In this document: positions 1 through 6,051 of the stretch, piece after piece | Layout of the letters: each line of letters begins with the position of its first letter | Position numbering within the stretch: the first letter of the stretch is position 1 | NCBI GenBank assembly: GCA_036653075.1 | Contig: JAVVUQ010000058.1 | Coordinates: 1-10,309, forward strand | DNA from: JAVVUQ01 sp036653075 | Lineage (GTDB): Bacteria; Bacillota; Clostridia; Christensenellales; CAG-314 | Direction: 5' to 3' | Length of the DNA stretch: 10,309 bases | The notes under the pieces: model-generated | Told to the model about the DNA's origin: nothing | The model's input: only the letters and a program-made list of their open reading frames with translations | Databases searched by the model: none | Program-made: the position numbers and the translations under genes

Positions 1-172
1 TAGGACCGAAGATTTTTTCACAGAACAAACCATCTCTTTCAGGTTTGTGCGTTCTGTAGTTAATAGTTTCCGGTTTTAGAACTTCCCCTCTTGAATCCTG
101 TAAAATAGATTCTGGCGAAGCTAAACCGATGGTTATTTTATTAAATCTACTTGATTTATTTTTATTTGACAT
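1..172 (-). CDS. rpoC: DNA-directed RNA polymerase subunit beta' (RpoC), N-terminal fragment
   Basis: This is the first 57 codons of RpoC, the catalytic beta' subunit of RNA polymerase. The frame is open from ATG at 170-172 and runs off the left edge, so only about 4% of a roughly 1,400-residue protein is present. The translation contains KITIGLASPESIL, GEVLKPETINYR and THKPERDGLFCEKIFGP, the conserved start of beta' just before its zinc-binding cysteines, which lie outside the window. From memory, the combination ESILQDSRGEVLKPETINYRT matches Flavobacteriia such as Chryseobacterium better than Bacillota. There is no Shine-Dalgarno sequence before the ATG (only TTAAATT), which fits Bacteroidota and is unlike every other gene here. 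rpoB, the near-universal upstream neighbour, is absent; a DUF805 gene and its terminator lie there instead. Identity as rpoC is secure; its belonging to the same genome is doubtful. Confidence 0.93.
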   Translation of the reverse strand, partial: MSNKNKSSRFNKITIGLASPESILQDSRGEVLKPETINYRTHKPERDGLFCEKIFGP

Positions 173-314
173 AATTTAATTTTTGATTAAAAGATTAAAA
201 GTTTGAAAGATTTAAAAATCACTTTCGCTCTTATCATCTCAGAGTTAATTAATGTTTTAATTTTTTAATGTTTTAAAAATTAGTATTTTAATATTTTAAT
301 AATATTTATGTAAA
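173..314. other. AT-rich spacer, probable chimeric junction
   Basis: This stretch between the rpoC start and the DUF805 terminator is almost pure A/T apart from a short mixed patch at about 220-245. It contains a 12-nt direct repeat, TTAATGTTTTAA, at 249-260 and 265-276. Reading upstream of rpoC, I do not find the end of rpoB in any frame; the only frame of note is a 16-codon reading that ends before rpoC. Low-complexity sequence like this is where a false assembly join would be expected. The exact breakpoint cannot be seen. Confidence 0.5.
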
Positions 315-349
315 CAAAAAAACGTCGATGTCATAAACATCGACGTTTT
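315..349 (-). terminator. Rho-independent terminator of the DUF805 gene
   Basis: AACGTCGATGT at 321-331 pairs perfectly with ACATCGACGTT at 337-347 around a 5-nt loop, and A/T pairs can extend the stem to 319-349. Read on the minus strand, the hairpin is followed by a run of about eight T residues (322 down to 315). It lies about 20 nt past the DUF805 stop codon. The strand with the T-run shows that it ends minus-strand transcription, so DUF805 and the downstream rpoC fragment should not be co-transcribed. Confidence 0.88.
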
Positions 350-367
350 AAATAAAAAAGTTTTTAA

Positions 368-712
368 TTATTTATTTTCTGTTGTTTCTACTGGTGCGAT
401 GCTTGGCTTAGTTAATCTAATAACAAGTATAATCCAACCAACTATTGGTAGTAATAACCAAAATACGTTTGTCCAACGATGTCCTGCGTCATTTAATCTA
501 CGTACCATAATAGCTAAATCAGGAATTAAAACAGCAAGGCTAAATATGTACGCAATAAAGGCAATTCCTGGAATTAGACCTAATACAAAGAAACCCGTGT
601 TAATAACTACGTTAACAAGGAATGTCCACCAAAACTCTGGAACAGTTGCTTTTCCTCCAAAGTTTACATAGTTTGTCCAAAACTTTTTGTAAATATCGAT
701 TATATTTTTCAT
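368..712 (-). CDS. DUF805 family small membrane protein
   Basis: The product is a 114-residue integral membrane protein of the DUF805 family, whose molecular function is not established. Family hallmarks visible are an N-terminal amphipathic stretch ending in W12-NYVNFGGKATVPEFWW (a lysine replaces the frequent arginine of the F-x-G-R-A-x-R motif), the segment PDLAIMVRRLNDAGHRW at about 64-80 matching the family's RRLHD-x-G-x-S-x-W signature, and three hydrophobic segments at about 28-46, 47-66 and 82-100. Length is normal for the family. The ATG is supported by GGAGG at 717-721, four bases upstream. It is a single-gene unit: promoter at 755-783, terminator at 315-349. Such proteins sometimes sit near secretion or stress loci, but nothing nearby suggests a specific partner. 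Confidence 0.88.
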   Translation of the reverse strand: MKNIIDIYKKFWTNYVNFGGKATVPEFWWTFLVNVVINTGFFVLGLIPGIAFIAYIFSLAVLIPDLAIMVRRLNDAGHRWTNVFWLLLPIVGWIILVIRLTKPSIAPVETTENK

Positions 713-724
713 ATTTCCTCCATT

Positions 725-760
725 CTCATATAATATGAGTATAATAGTATATTCATACTA
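725..760 (-). promoter_or_regulatory. Two operator-like inverted repeats before DUF805
   Basis: Two palindromes lie between the -10 box and the Shine-Dalgarno site. TAGTAT at 745-750 and ATACTA at 755-760 form 6-bp arms around a 4-bp spacer, overlapping the -10 and the expected transcription start. CTCATAT at 725-731 and ATATGAG at 733-739 form a 7-bp near-perfect palindrome just before GGAGG. Placement suits a repressor site or an mRNA hairpin at the ribosome-binding site. AT-rich sequence makes chance palindromes common, so this is tentative. Confidence 0.35.
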
Positions 761-783
761 TACCCTAAAATGTTTTTTGTCAA
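755..783 (-). promoter_or_regulatory. Sigma-A promoter of the DUF805 gene
   Basis: On the minus strand a perfect -35 TTGACA (778-783) is followed after 17 bp by TAGTAT (755-760). An overlapping TATAGT (757-762) would give 15-bp spacing. It lies about 43 bp above the start codon. Confidence 0.7.
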
Positions 784-993
784 CAATTCTTTTATAATAT
801 ACAAAACATTTGTTGTTGTTTAATGAAAATTGTAATCATTACACTTGTATAGAACCATAAAATCACTTATTTATGGATAAATTGCTTTATATTAAAACGC
901 TATTAAATATTAGCTACTTGATTTTAATGGTTTTTTTCCTTGTACTAATTTTTGATTAGTTTAATTTACAACTTGAATTTAAGTTATCTATTT
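784..993. other. AT-rich intergenic stretch without a recognisable gene
   Basis: No credible reading frame with a ribosome-binding site lies between the DUF805 promoter and the next gene's hairpin. A weak 6-bp inverted repeat (ACTAAT at 944-949, ATTAGT at 955-960) is present. The words TATATTAAAACG (888-899) and ATATTAGCTAC (907-917) recur in the spacer after rbr, the second in reverse complement at 6665-6675. Confidence 0.5.
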
Positions 994-1027
994 ATTCCAA
1001 AGGAACTTATATAAGCTCCTTTGGAAT
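994..1027 (-). terminator. Hairpin after the 1038-2279 gene, possible terminator
   Basis: ATTCCAAAGGA at 994-1004 pairs perfectly with TCCTTTGGAAT at 1017-1027, and the inner CTTATATAAG is itself a palindrome, so a long stem forms 10 nt after the stop codon. On the minus strand it is followed by AATAAATAGATAAC rather than a run of T, so it is not a textbook intrinsic terminator. It may instead stabilise the mRNA 3' end or work with Rho. Confidence 0.5.
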
Positions 1028-1037
1028 ACAAATGATT

Positions 1038-2279
1038 TTACGGTTTAACCGTTTTTTTCAACCCATTTAATATTTCATTTAAAACGTCCATTAATTTCTT
1101 ATTAGCAATTTTTTTATACCATTCTTTGTCTTTTATGCTTTGTGGAATTTCAATGCTTGATTCGATAAGTTCTCCGATAGTTTTGTCCGTAATGCCTTCA
1201 AGCTTTCCAAGTAGTTCTTTCAATTTTTCAATAGTCATACTGCCGTCGCCAAATATTTCGCCTACGGTTTTATTGCCGATATTTTTCATTAAATTCTTAT
1301 AAATCTCAGTAGTAGGTATAGGTTCGCCTATCATTGTATAATAAAAATCGAAAACATCTTTAATTTTAAGACCATTCATAGCTGCTTTTTCTGGCTCTTT
1401 AACTGAATTGGTTAAAACATCGATTATTGCAATATCTTGCAACGTTTCATAAACTTTCAAAAAGTTTATAGTAGCTGGATTTTGTACGTACGAATCAAAA
1501 ATATCTTTAAATTTAAGCATTCCAAGCGCAGCGATTAATTTTGTGCTGCCGCCAATTGTTCCCGCTCCTTGCACATCTGCAATTGTCAATTCATAAAGAT
1601 TTTTTATAACTAAATTTAGTTTTTCTGTTTTATACATAGCGTTAGCAAAAAACATATCAGCGTAAACACCTATCGGAGTTTCTTGTGTAAGTTGCTTTTT
1701 TGCCGTTTCATCACCTTCAAGTATTTTAGATAATGAAATATTATAAGCTAATTTAAACTGCGCCGTTTCAGTAACCGACAAAGGCAATTTTTTGTTGCCT
1801 AAAATCAGTTGTCCTATCGTTATGCCGTCTACCATTTTTGCCAACGTTTTTACATCGCCAATCGATTCAATGTCTGTTATTTTTTCTAAATTGTTTATTA
1901 TAACAGTAGGAAAATTAGCCGCTGGAAATTTTCTCGCAAACTCCGCTGTAATAGTTACATCTCCTTTCGCCATTTCAAAAACATACTTGGAATCAACGGA
2001 TACGATTTTATTATCGATTTTCCAAGCATAAACAACAAATTTATCACTCCCGTTTTCTTTTCCAGTCGCTTCGACAGTAACTTTGCTTTTTTCTGTATAT
2101 TGCCCGCCACCTTTTACGGTTCCGTATTTTTCATCGCACGTAACCGTAACTTTATATGTGATTTCCTTTGGATCTTGATTGTTTCCGTTAACCAATATAA
2201 TTCCAATTGTCACCGAAACGGCAATAATAACACACACCAACACAATTATTAATATGTTACTTTTAACGTTGCTTTTCAT
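1038..2279 (-). CDS. Membrane-anchored protein with one divergent InlB B-repeat and a helical repeat region
   Basis: The product has 413 residues and no function I can name. Residues 9-30 form one hydrophobic helix after a lysine-containing start, without a lipobox cysteine at its end, so it is probably a signal anchor with the rest outside the cell. Residues about 41-115 resemble a divergent InlB B-repeat domain (YKVTVTCDEKYGTV ... YTEKSKVTVEA ... FVVYAWKIDN ... GDVTITAEF). Residues about 125-413 look helical and contain a recurring short motif of the form K-[TIL]-[IVLM]-[GKA]-[DEQ]-[ILV], for example TIGQLI (154), KIKDVF (305), KTVGEIF (337), KTIGELI (366) and KLMDVL (395), at about 22-32 residue spacing. 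AAGGAG at 2285-2290 supports the ATG. It follows lplA by 67 bp on the same strand and may be read through from it; a separate promoter is not clear. A surface or adhesion role is inference from the B-repeat. Confidence 0.75.
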   Translation of the reverse strand: MKSNVKSNILIIVLVCVIIAVSVTIGIILVNGNNQDPKEITYKVTVTCDEKYGTVKGGGQYTEKSKVTVEATGKENGSDKFVVYAWKIDNKIVSVDSKYVFEMAKGDVTITAEFARKFPAANFPTVIINNLEKITDIESIGDVKTLAKMVDGITIGQLILGNKKLPLSVTETAQFKLAYNISLSKILEGDETAKKQLTQETPIGVYADMFFANAMYKTEKLNLVIKNLYELTIADVQGAGTIGGSTKLIAALGMLKFKDIFDSYVQNPATINFLKVYETLQDIAIIDVLTNSVKEPEKAAMNGLKIKDVFDFYYTMIGEPIPTTEIYKNLMKNIGNKTVGEIFGDGSMTIEKLKELLGKLEGITDKTIGELIESSIEIPQSIKDKEWYKKIANKKLMDVLNEILNGLKKTVKP

Positions 2280-2346
2280 TTTTTCTCCTTTTATATTTAA
2301 TGCTATTAATTATTTAGCTTTTATTAATATCTAATTGTATGCTTTT

Positions 2347-3309
2347 TTATATTTCCATATCTTCTATAACCATTTGTAAAATGTCGGCGATTTCTGGATT
2401 TTTTACTAAGCTATTTCGCAATTGCTCAATGCTTTTACCAATAAATAATTCATTTATATCACAATACGCTTCACAATCTATACTATCCGTATATACTACT
2501 GCATTTTTAATTATACCATCGCTACATTTATACGCAACTTCAGCTCCACCCCAACTAAATCGAGCTTTAACTTTTTTGTCAAAATCAACAACTTTATTGT
2601 ATAACCATTCTTTTGACGATAAAAATTTTATATATCCATCAACTACGTCTTTATTAACATCGCTTTTTGTAATCAACTCAGATTTTAATCCATACGCTTT
2701 TTCAGCCGATAGTAAAATCGCTTCGCTCATATTTTCTCTATTAATATTAGCAATTTCACTTAAATTAACCACTCTACTTTGAACGCTCTTTACGCCCTTA
2801 GCCGATAATTTCTCTTTATCAACATTTAAGTATTTCATCATTTTGTTTGTATCTGTGTTTATAAGCAAAGTTCCGTGGTGCATTCCCTTACTTAGCGTAT
2901 GTAAAAATGCGTTTCCAGAAAACTTTCTCCCCTCTGTCGTTAAATCATTTCTTCCGTTTTTTTCAGCTTTAACTCCAAACATTTTAACAGCCGATAATAT
3001 TATTTCCGCTTGCAAACTTTCATTATATATTTTATTTGGCGCTATAAAAGTAAAATTCAAATTATGAAAATCGTGATAAACCGCTCCCCCTCCCGTAAAT
3101 CGCCTCGATGGCGCTCCATTATCTTCTAATAATGCGTTTAAATTAACTTCACTATATATGTTTTGATTTTTTCCAATAACAACAGTGTTTTCGTTCGCCC
3201 AAAGATATATTATCACACTGTCATTATCACAATTGTCAAATAACGTCTTTTCAATAGCTATATTTTCATAAACATTTAACCCTGTATTTAAATATAATTT
3301 TAATTTCAA
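2347..3309 (-). CDS. lplA: Lipoate-protein ligase A, TTG start
   Basis: This enzyme activates lipoate with ATP to lipoyl-AMP and transfers it to a lysine of lipoyl domains (2-oxoacid dehydrogenase E2 or glycine cleavage H protein) in the cytoplasm; it allows scavenging of external lipoate. The 320-residue product carries the family motifs RRFTGGGAVYHD (69-80), NGRND (118-122) and GRKFSGNAF with the invariant lysine K129, then HHGTLLI (144-150) and KGVKSVQSRVVNL (171-183). Residues about 245-320 match the small C-terminal domain, so this is the two-domain form near the length of E. coli LplA. The start is TTG at 3307-3309: AAAGGCGG at 3316-3323 is a good ribosome-binding site 6 nt away, and the first internal ATG (M110) would delete the active site. 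No lipoylated partner gene is nearby. Neighbours are nth upstream and the 1038-2279 gene downstream, on the same strand. Confidence 0.95.
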   Translation of the reverse strand: MKLKLYLNTGLNVYENIAIEKTLFDNCDNDSVIIYLWANENTVVIGKNQNIYSEVNLNALLEDNGAPSRRFTGGGAVYHDFHNLNFTFIAPNKIYNESLQAEIILSAVKMFGVKAEKNGRNDLTTEGRKFSGNAFLHTLSKGMHHGTLLINTDTNKMMKYLNVDKEKLSAKGVKSVQSRVVNLSEIANINRENMSEAILLSAEKAYGLKSELITKSDVNKDVVDGYIKFLSSKEWLYNKVVDFDKKVKARFSWGGAEVAYKCSDGIIKNAVVYTDSIDCEAYCDINELFIGKSIEQLRNSLVKNPEIADILQMVIEDMEI

Positions 3310-3360
3310 CTTGTACCGCCTTTATGTTTGCTTTACCTTGACAACTATATTGCTTAAATA

Positions 3361-3480
3361 TTAGTCTTTTTTTTGTTTATTTTTACATTTTTATTTGTTT
3401 ATTTTTATATTTTTATTTGTTTATATATTATTTTATTTGTTTTTTATATTTTTTTTGTTTTTCATATTTTTTATTGGTTC
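3361..3480. repeat. T-rich low-complexity tract with a 22-nt tandem repeat
   Basis: The whole spacer between nth and lplA is a strongly strand-biased T-rich tract on the plus strand (A-rich in the minus-strand transcript), nearly free of C and G. Two 22-nt units at 3375-3396 and 3397-3418 differ at a single base (C versus T), and further decayed copies beginning with GTTT follow to about 3475. It looks like slippage-derived satellite sequence. No clear lplA promoter could be placed in it. Confidence 0.75.
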
Positions 3481-4122
3481 TTATACATCGTTTTTGTGCG
3501 TTTTTGCATTATATTCGCATAAATCATACAACGTACATTCTTTGCATTTTGGCGTTTGTGATTTACAAACATATCTTCCAAATAAAAGTAGTAAATGATG
3601 TGATTTTGACCACATCGTTTTGTCAATACTCTCTTGCAACTCTAATTCCGTTTTTAAAACATCTTTACTTTGCGCTAATCCCAACCTATGCGACACTCGA
3701 TACACGTGCGTATCCACAGCTATCGCATCTTTATTAAACCCAACAGCGCAAACAACATTAGCAGTTTTTCGCCCAACTCCACTCAATGTTTGCAATACAT
3801 CAAAATCATCTGGCACTTCACCATTGAATTTCTCAACAAGTTGACAACTCATCTCGTGTAGATGTTTGGATTTCATTCTATAAAAACCACAAGGAAAAAT
3901 CATTTTTTCTAACTCATTTATCGGCATAGTCGATAAAACATATGGGTTAGGCGCTATTTCAAATAGCTTCGGCGTCACTAAGTTTACTCTCTTATCTGTA
4001 CACTGCGCTGATAATATAACGGATACAATAAGCTCAAAATTGTTCTTAAACTTCAATTCACTCTTAGGGTTTAAATAAAGTTTTTCTAATCTACTTAGTA
4101 TTTCTACCGTTCTTTGTCGCAT
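3481..4122 (-). CDS. nth: Endonuclease III (DNA glycosylase/AP lyase)
   Basis: Endonuclease III removes oxidised pyrimidines from DNA and cleaves the abasic site, starting base-excision repair. The 213-residue protein is essentially the length of E. coli Nth. It has the helix-hairpin-helix LSGVGRKTANVV (113-124) with catalytic lysine K119, the catalytic aspartate D137 in AVDTHVYRVSHRLGLA, and a C-terminal 4Fe-4S ligand set C186-x6-C193-x2-C196-x5-C202, exactly the family spacing. LSAQCTD (37-43) matches the N-terminal conserved block. The ATG at 4120-4122 has AAGGA at 4128-4132, five bases upstream. An extended -10 promoter lies at 4161-4169, so nth can be transcribed separately from trhP, 269 bp upstream. 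No intact terminator is seen after its stop, so read-through into lplA is possible across the T-rich tract. All key residues are present. Confidence 0.97.
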   Translation of the reverse strand: MRQRTVEILSRLEKLYLNPKSELKFKNNFELIVSVILSAQCTDKRVNLVTPKLFEIAPNPYVLSTMPINELEKMIFPCGFYRMKSKHLHEMSCQLVEKFNGEVPDDFDVLQTLSGVGRKTANVVCAVGFNKDAIAVDTHVYRVSHRLGLAQSKDVLKTELELQESIDKTMWSKSHHLLLLFGRYVCKSQTPKCKECTLYDLCEYNAKTHKNDV

Positions 4123-4160
4123 AGCTATCCTTAATATCTGATTTTTACTCGAATTTTTAA

Positions 4161-4169
4161 ATTATATCA
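4161..4169 (-). promoter_or_regulatory. Extended -10 promoter of nth
   Basis: On the minus strand the sequence TGATATAAT is a perfect extended -10 (TG-n-TATAAT), 38 bp above the nth start codon. The -35 position has only weak similarity (TCAAAA), as is common for extended -10 promoters. Confidence 0.5.
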
Positions 4170-4257
4170 ACATTAATTTTAAATTTTGATTTATTTGCCC
4201 TTTACTATTTACTACTCTTACCATAAAATTCCAACCGTTATTTCGTCAAACGCTTAC

Positions 4258-4327
4258 TTCATAGCGCCAACTGCCTTATTCATTGCGCCAACTGCCTTAT
4301 TCATTGCGCTAACTGCCTTATTCGTTA
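4258..4327. repeat. 21-bp tandem repeat (minisatellite), three copies plus a partial
   Basis: Three 21-bp units at 4258-4278, 4279-4299 and 4300-4320 share the core GCG(C/T)CAACTGCCTTATTC or a one-base variant and are followed by a 7-bp partial. Differences are single bases (A/T near the start of the first, C/T in the third). The array is much richer in GC than its spacer. Because 21 is a multiple of three, frames stay open: the plus strand reads repeated FIAPTAL, the minus strand repeated NKAVGAM ending MNKAVGAMNKAVGAMK then stop. No Shine-Dalgarno site supports either as a gene. It could be a relic of coding sequence or a slippage array. Confidence 0.9.
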
Positions 4328-4391
4328 AATCTAACACATTTATAATTATTGTATATTTAATAATTTAAATTATTTTTCTATTTTTATACTT

Positions 4392-5612
4392 TTATTCTCG
4401 TAAAGATATTGTTCTCAAGATATCATTTTCATATAAAACATACGGACACGGAACAGTTAAAATTTGTTGTACAAGTTTTGCGTCCATCACATTTTTTCCT
4501 TCTAAGTTTTTTATACTTTCCACAACAAATCGTTTATTAAAGCTTTTGCCTGCGCTTAAGATTTCCAATTCGCTGCCAACTGCGAATCTATTTCGCATTT
4601 CGATAGTAGCGATGCCCTGTTCGTACGATTTAACGGTAGCGATAAATTCGGTTTCTTGAACGGCTTTGCTTGACTCGTAGCATTGGCGTGATGCAGCTGC
4701 CTTATAATAAAATCCCGTTGTGTATCTACGATGACTTGTCTTATATAATTCATTTATATATTCCGCATTTACATTTATTTCGTGATTGAAATTATATTCG
4801 TCAATCGCTCTACGATAAGCGTTTACAACAGTGGCTACGTAATATGGCGATTTCATTCTGCCTTCGATTTTGAAACTATCAATTCCACATTCATTTAAGT
4901 CTGCTATATGTTCTATCATATTTAAGTCTTTTGAATTTAATATATATGTTCCTCTTTCGTCTTCTTGTAAAAATAATGGTTGCTGCGTATGCGTAGGCTC
5001 GGTTATTTGCCATTCCCATCGGCAAGCTTGAACACATTCTCCGTGATTGCTCCCTCGTTCGGTCAAAAAATCTGACATTAAACATCTGCCAGAATAGCTT
5101 ATGCACATTGCGCCGTGAATAAAAGCTTCTGTTTCGACGCCAACCTTATGCGCGGCAACAGTAATTTGTTTCATTTCATCTAAGCTTGTTTCTCTTGCAA
5201 GCACAATGCGTTTCACTCCACACTCGCTCCAAAATTTTACTGCATAGCTATTTGTAGTATTTGCTTGCGTGGATAAATGTATGGTCAATTTAGGTACATA
5301 TTCGTGTATTAATTGAATAATTCCAGGGTCGCTAACTAAAACAGCGTCTATGTCTGCGGCATAAATATCCATTAAATATTGAGGTAATTGTATTAAATCT
5401 TCCTCTTTTGCGTATATATTAACGGTAACGTACACCTTAACGCCACGCTCGTGACAATATTTCACAGCAATCGCAATTTCGTTTGTAGTAAAATTGCTCG
5501 CAAAAGCTCTAAGTCCAAAACTTTTACCCGATAAGTATACTGCATTTGCGCCAAAATGAACCGCTGTTTTTAATTTTTCCATATCGCCTGCTGGCGCTAA
5601 TAACTCTGCCAT
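4392..5612 (-). CDS. trhP: Peptidase U32 family protein, TrhP-type tRNA hydroxylation protein
   Basis: Proteins of this subgroup (E. coli YegQ/TrhP, B. subtilis YrrO) carry an iron-sulfur cluster and, with prephenate, make 5-hydroxyuridine at tRNA position 34; the older name is collagenase-like peptidase U32. The 406-residue product begins with MAELLAPAGDMEKLK and GANAVYLSGKSFGLRAF, typical of the family. The U32 signature is at about 163-180 (EAFIHGAMCISYSGRCLMS); cysteines C170, C177, C193 and C197 are the likely cluster ligands. GTYILNSKDL (221-230), FKIEGRMKSPYYVA (247-260) and HRRYTTGF (294-301) match the YegQ line. Residues about 320-402 form the C-terminal beta domain. AAAGGTGG (5619-5626) sits about 6 nt before the ATG. 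A near-perfect promoter lies at 5834-5862, giving a leader of about 215 nt. A paired second U32 gene, common in Bacillota, is not adjacent. Confidence 0.9.
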   Translation of the reverse strand: MAELLAPAGDMEKLKTAVHFGANAVYLSGKSFGLRAFASNFTTNEIAIAVKYCHERGVKVYVTVNIYAKEEDLIQLPQYLMDIYAADIDAVLVSDPGIIQLIHEYVPKLTIHLSTQANTTNSYAVKFWSECGVKRIVLARETSLDEMKQITVAAHKVGVETEAFIHGAMCISYSGRCLMSDFLTERGSNHGECVQACRWEWQITEPTHTQQPLFLQEDERGTYILNSKDLNMIEHIADLNECGIDSFKIEGRMKSPYYVATVVNAYRRAIDEYNFNHEINVNAEYINELYKTSHRRYTTGFYYKAAASRQCYESSKAVQETEFIATVKSYEQGIATIEMRNRFAVGSELEILSAGKSFNKRFVVESIKNLEGKNVMDAKLVQQILTVPCPYVLYENDILRTISLRE

Positions 5613-5650
5613 TAATACCCACCTTTGTACAAATTTTCTTTATTTAAATA

Positions 5651-5712
5651 TCCATTTATAGTCATTTATATTCAATTATTTATGTTCAATTATTTATGCT
5701 CATTTATTTATA
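5651..5712. repeat. Short tandem repeats in the trhP leader
   Basis: Two identical 14-nt units TTCAATTATTTATG (5671-5684 and 5685-5698) are followed by a diverged one (5699-5712) and preceded by shorter related 10-nt units ending CATTTATA (5651-5660, 5661-5670). In the trhP mRNA these become repeated CATAAATAATTGAA just ahead of the ribosome-binding site. The array would be unstructured and A-rich. Slippage is the simplest origin. Confidence 0.75.
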
Positions 5713-5833
5713 TCCAAATAATTAATATCCTTTTACATCTCTAATTTTTATTATAGTTAAATTCGGTTGCTTGGTATCTAAAACCATTGTAATTATATAA
5801 ATATTTCATCAAATTGCCACATATCTTACATAC

Positions 5834-5862
5834 ATTATATACTTATGTTAATTTATTGTCAA
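5834..5862 (-). promoter_or_regulatory. Consensus sigma-A promoter of trhP
   Basis: On the minus strand TTGACA (5857-5862) and TATAAT (5834-5839) are both perfect and separated by 17 bp. Transcription would start near 5827, leaving a leader of about 215 nt before the trhP ATG. I recognised no known riboswitch in that leader. Confidence 0.85.
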
Positions 5863-5941
5863 TAAGTTTAATAACAATGATTGTATATAAAAGTATAACA
5901 ATAAATGTTTAACTTTTGATTAAATAAATGCCTTTAATAAA

Positions 5942-5971
5942 TTGTACCTTAATATTTGTTATCGGTATAAA
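5942..5971 (+). promoter_or_regulatory. Candidate promoter of rbr
   Basis: TTGTAC (5942-5947) and TATAAA (5966-5971) with an 18-bp spacer are the best sigma-A match upstream of rbr. The sequence GTATAAAAATTAA at 5965-5977 is repeated exactly at 5999-6011, 34 bp later, so the -10 region is duplicated and a second start is possible. No clear PerR- or Fur-type palindrome was found. Confidence 0.35.
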
Positions 5972-6051
5972 AATTAATTAGTAATAAACGCTAATACAAG
6001 TATAAAAATTAAATTAATGTTTAAAATAATAAGATAAGTTAGGAGGCAAAT

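Noticed and set aside
944..960. Small ACTAAT/ATTAGT hairpin as a terminator
   Set aside because: Only six mostly A/T pairs and no adjoining T-run at a gene end; too weak.
2339..2782. Plus-strand reading frame antisense to lplA
   Set aside because: It is the shadow of a well-supported gene on the minus strand; it has no Shine-Dalgarno site and an implausible composition. The same applies to the other plus-strand frames within 399-671, 1792-2031, 2843-3067, 3395-3844, 7988-8218 and 9564-9749.
4258..4327. Possible CRISPR array
   Set aside because: The 21-bp units are directly contiguous with no unique spacers between them, and no cas gene is present.
4186..4368. Plus-strand 60-codon reading frame across the minisatellite
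   Set aside because: No ribosome-binding site, low-complexity composition, and open only because the repeat unit is a multiple of three.
4359..4374. 16-bp perfect palindrome AATAATTTAAATTATT after trhP as a terminator
   Set aside because: All A/T, no loop of its own and no following T-tract; likely chance in AT-rich sequence.
4556..5106. Alternative minus-strand frames inside trhP
   Set aside because: They lie within the trhP gene in another frame, without ribosome-binding sites or recognisable motifs.
1038..5612. A dedicated new multi-gene system in the minus-strand block
   Set aside because: The genes are known housekeeping types with spacers of 67-269 bp and separate promoters for at least trhP and nth; shared orientation alone does not show a joint function.
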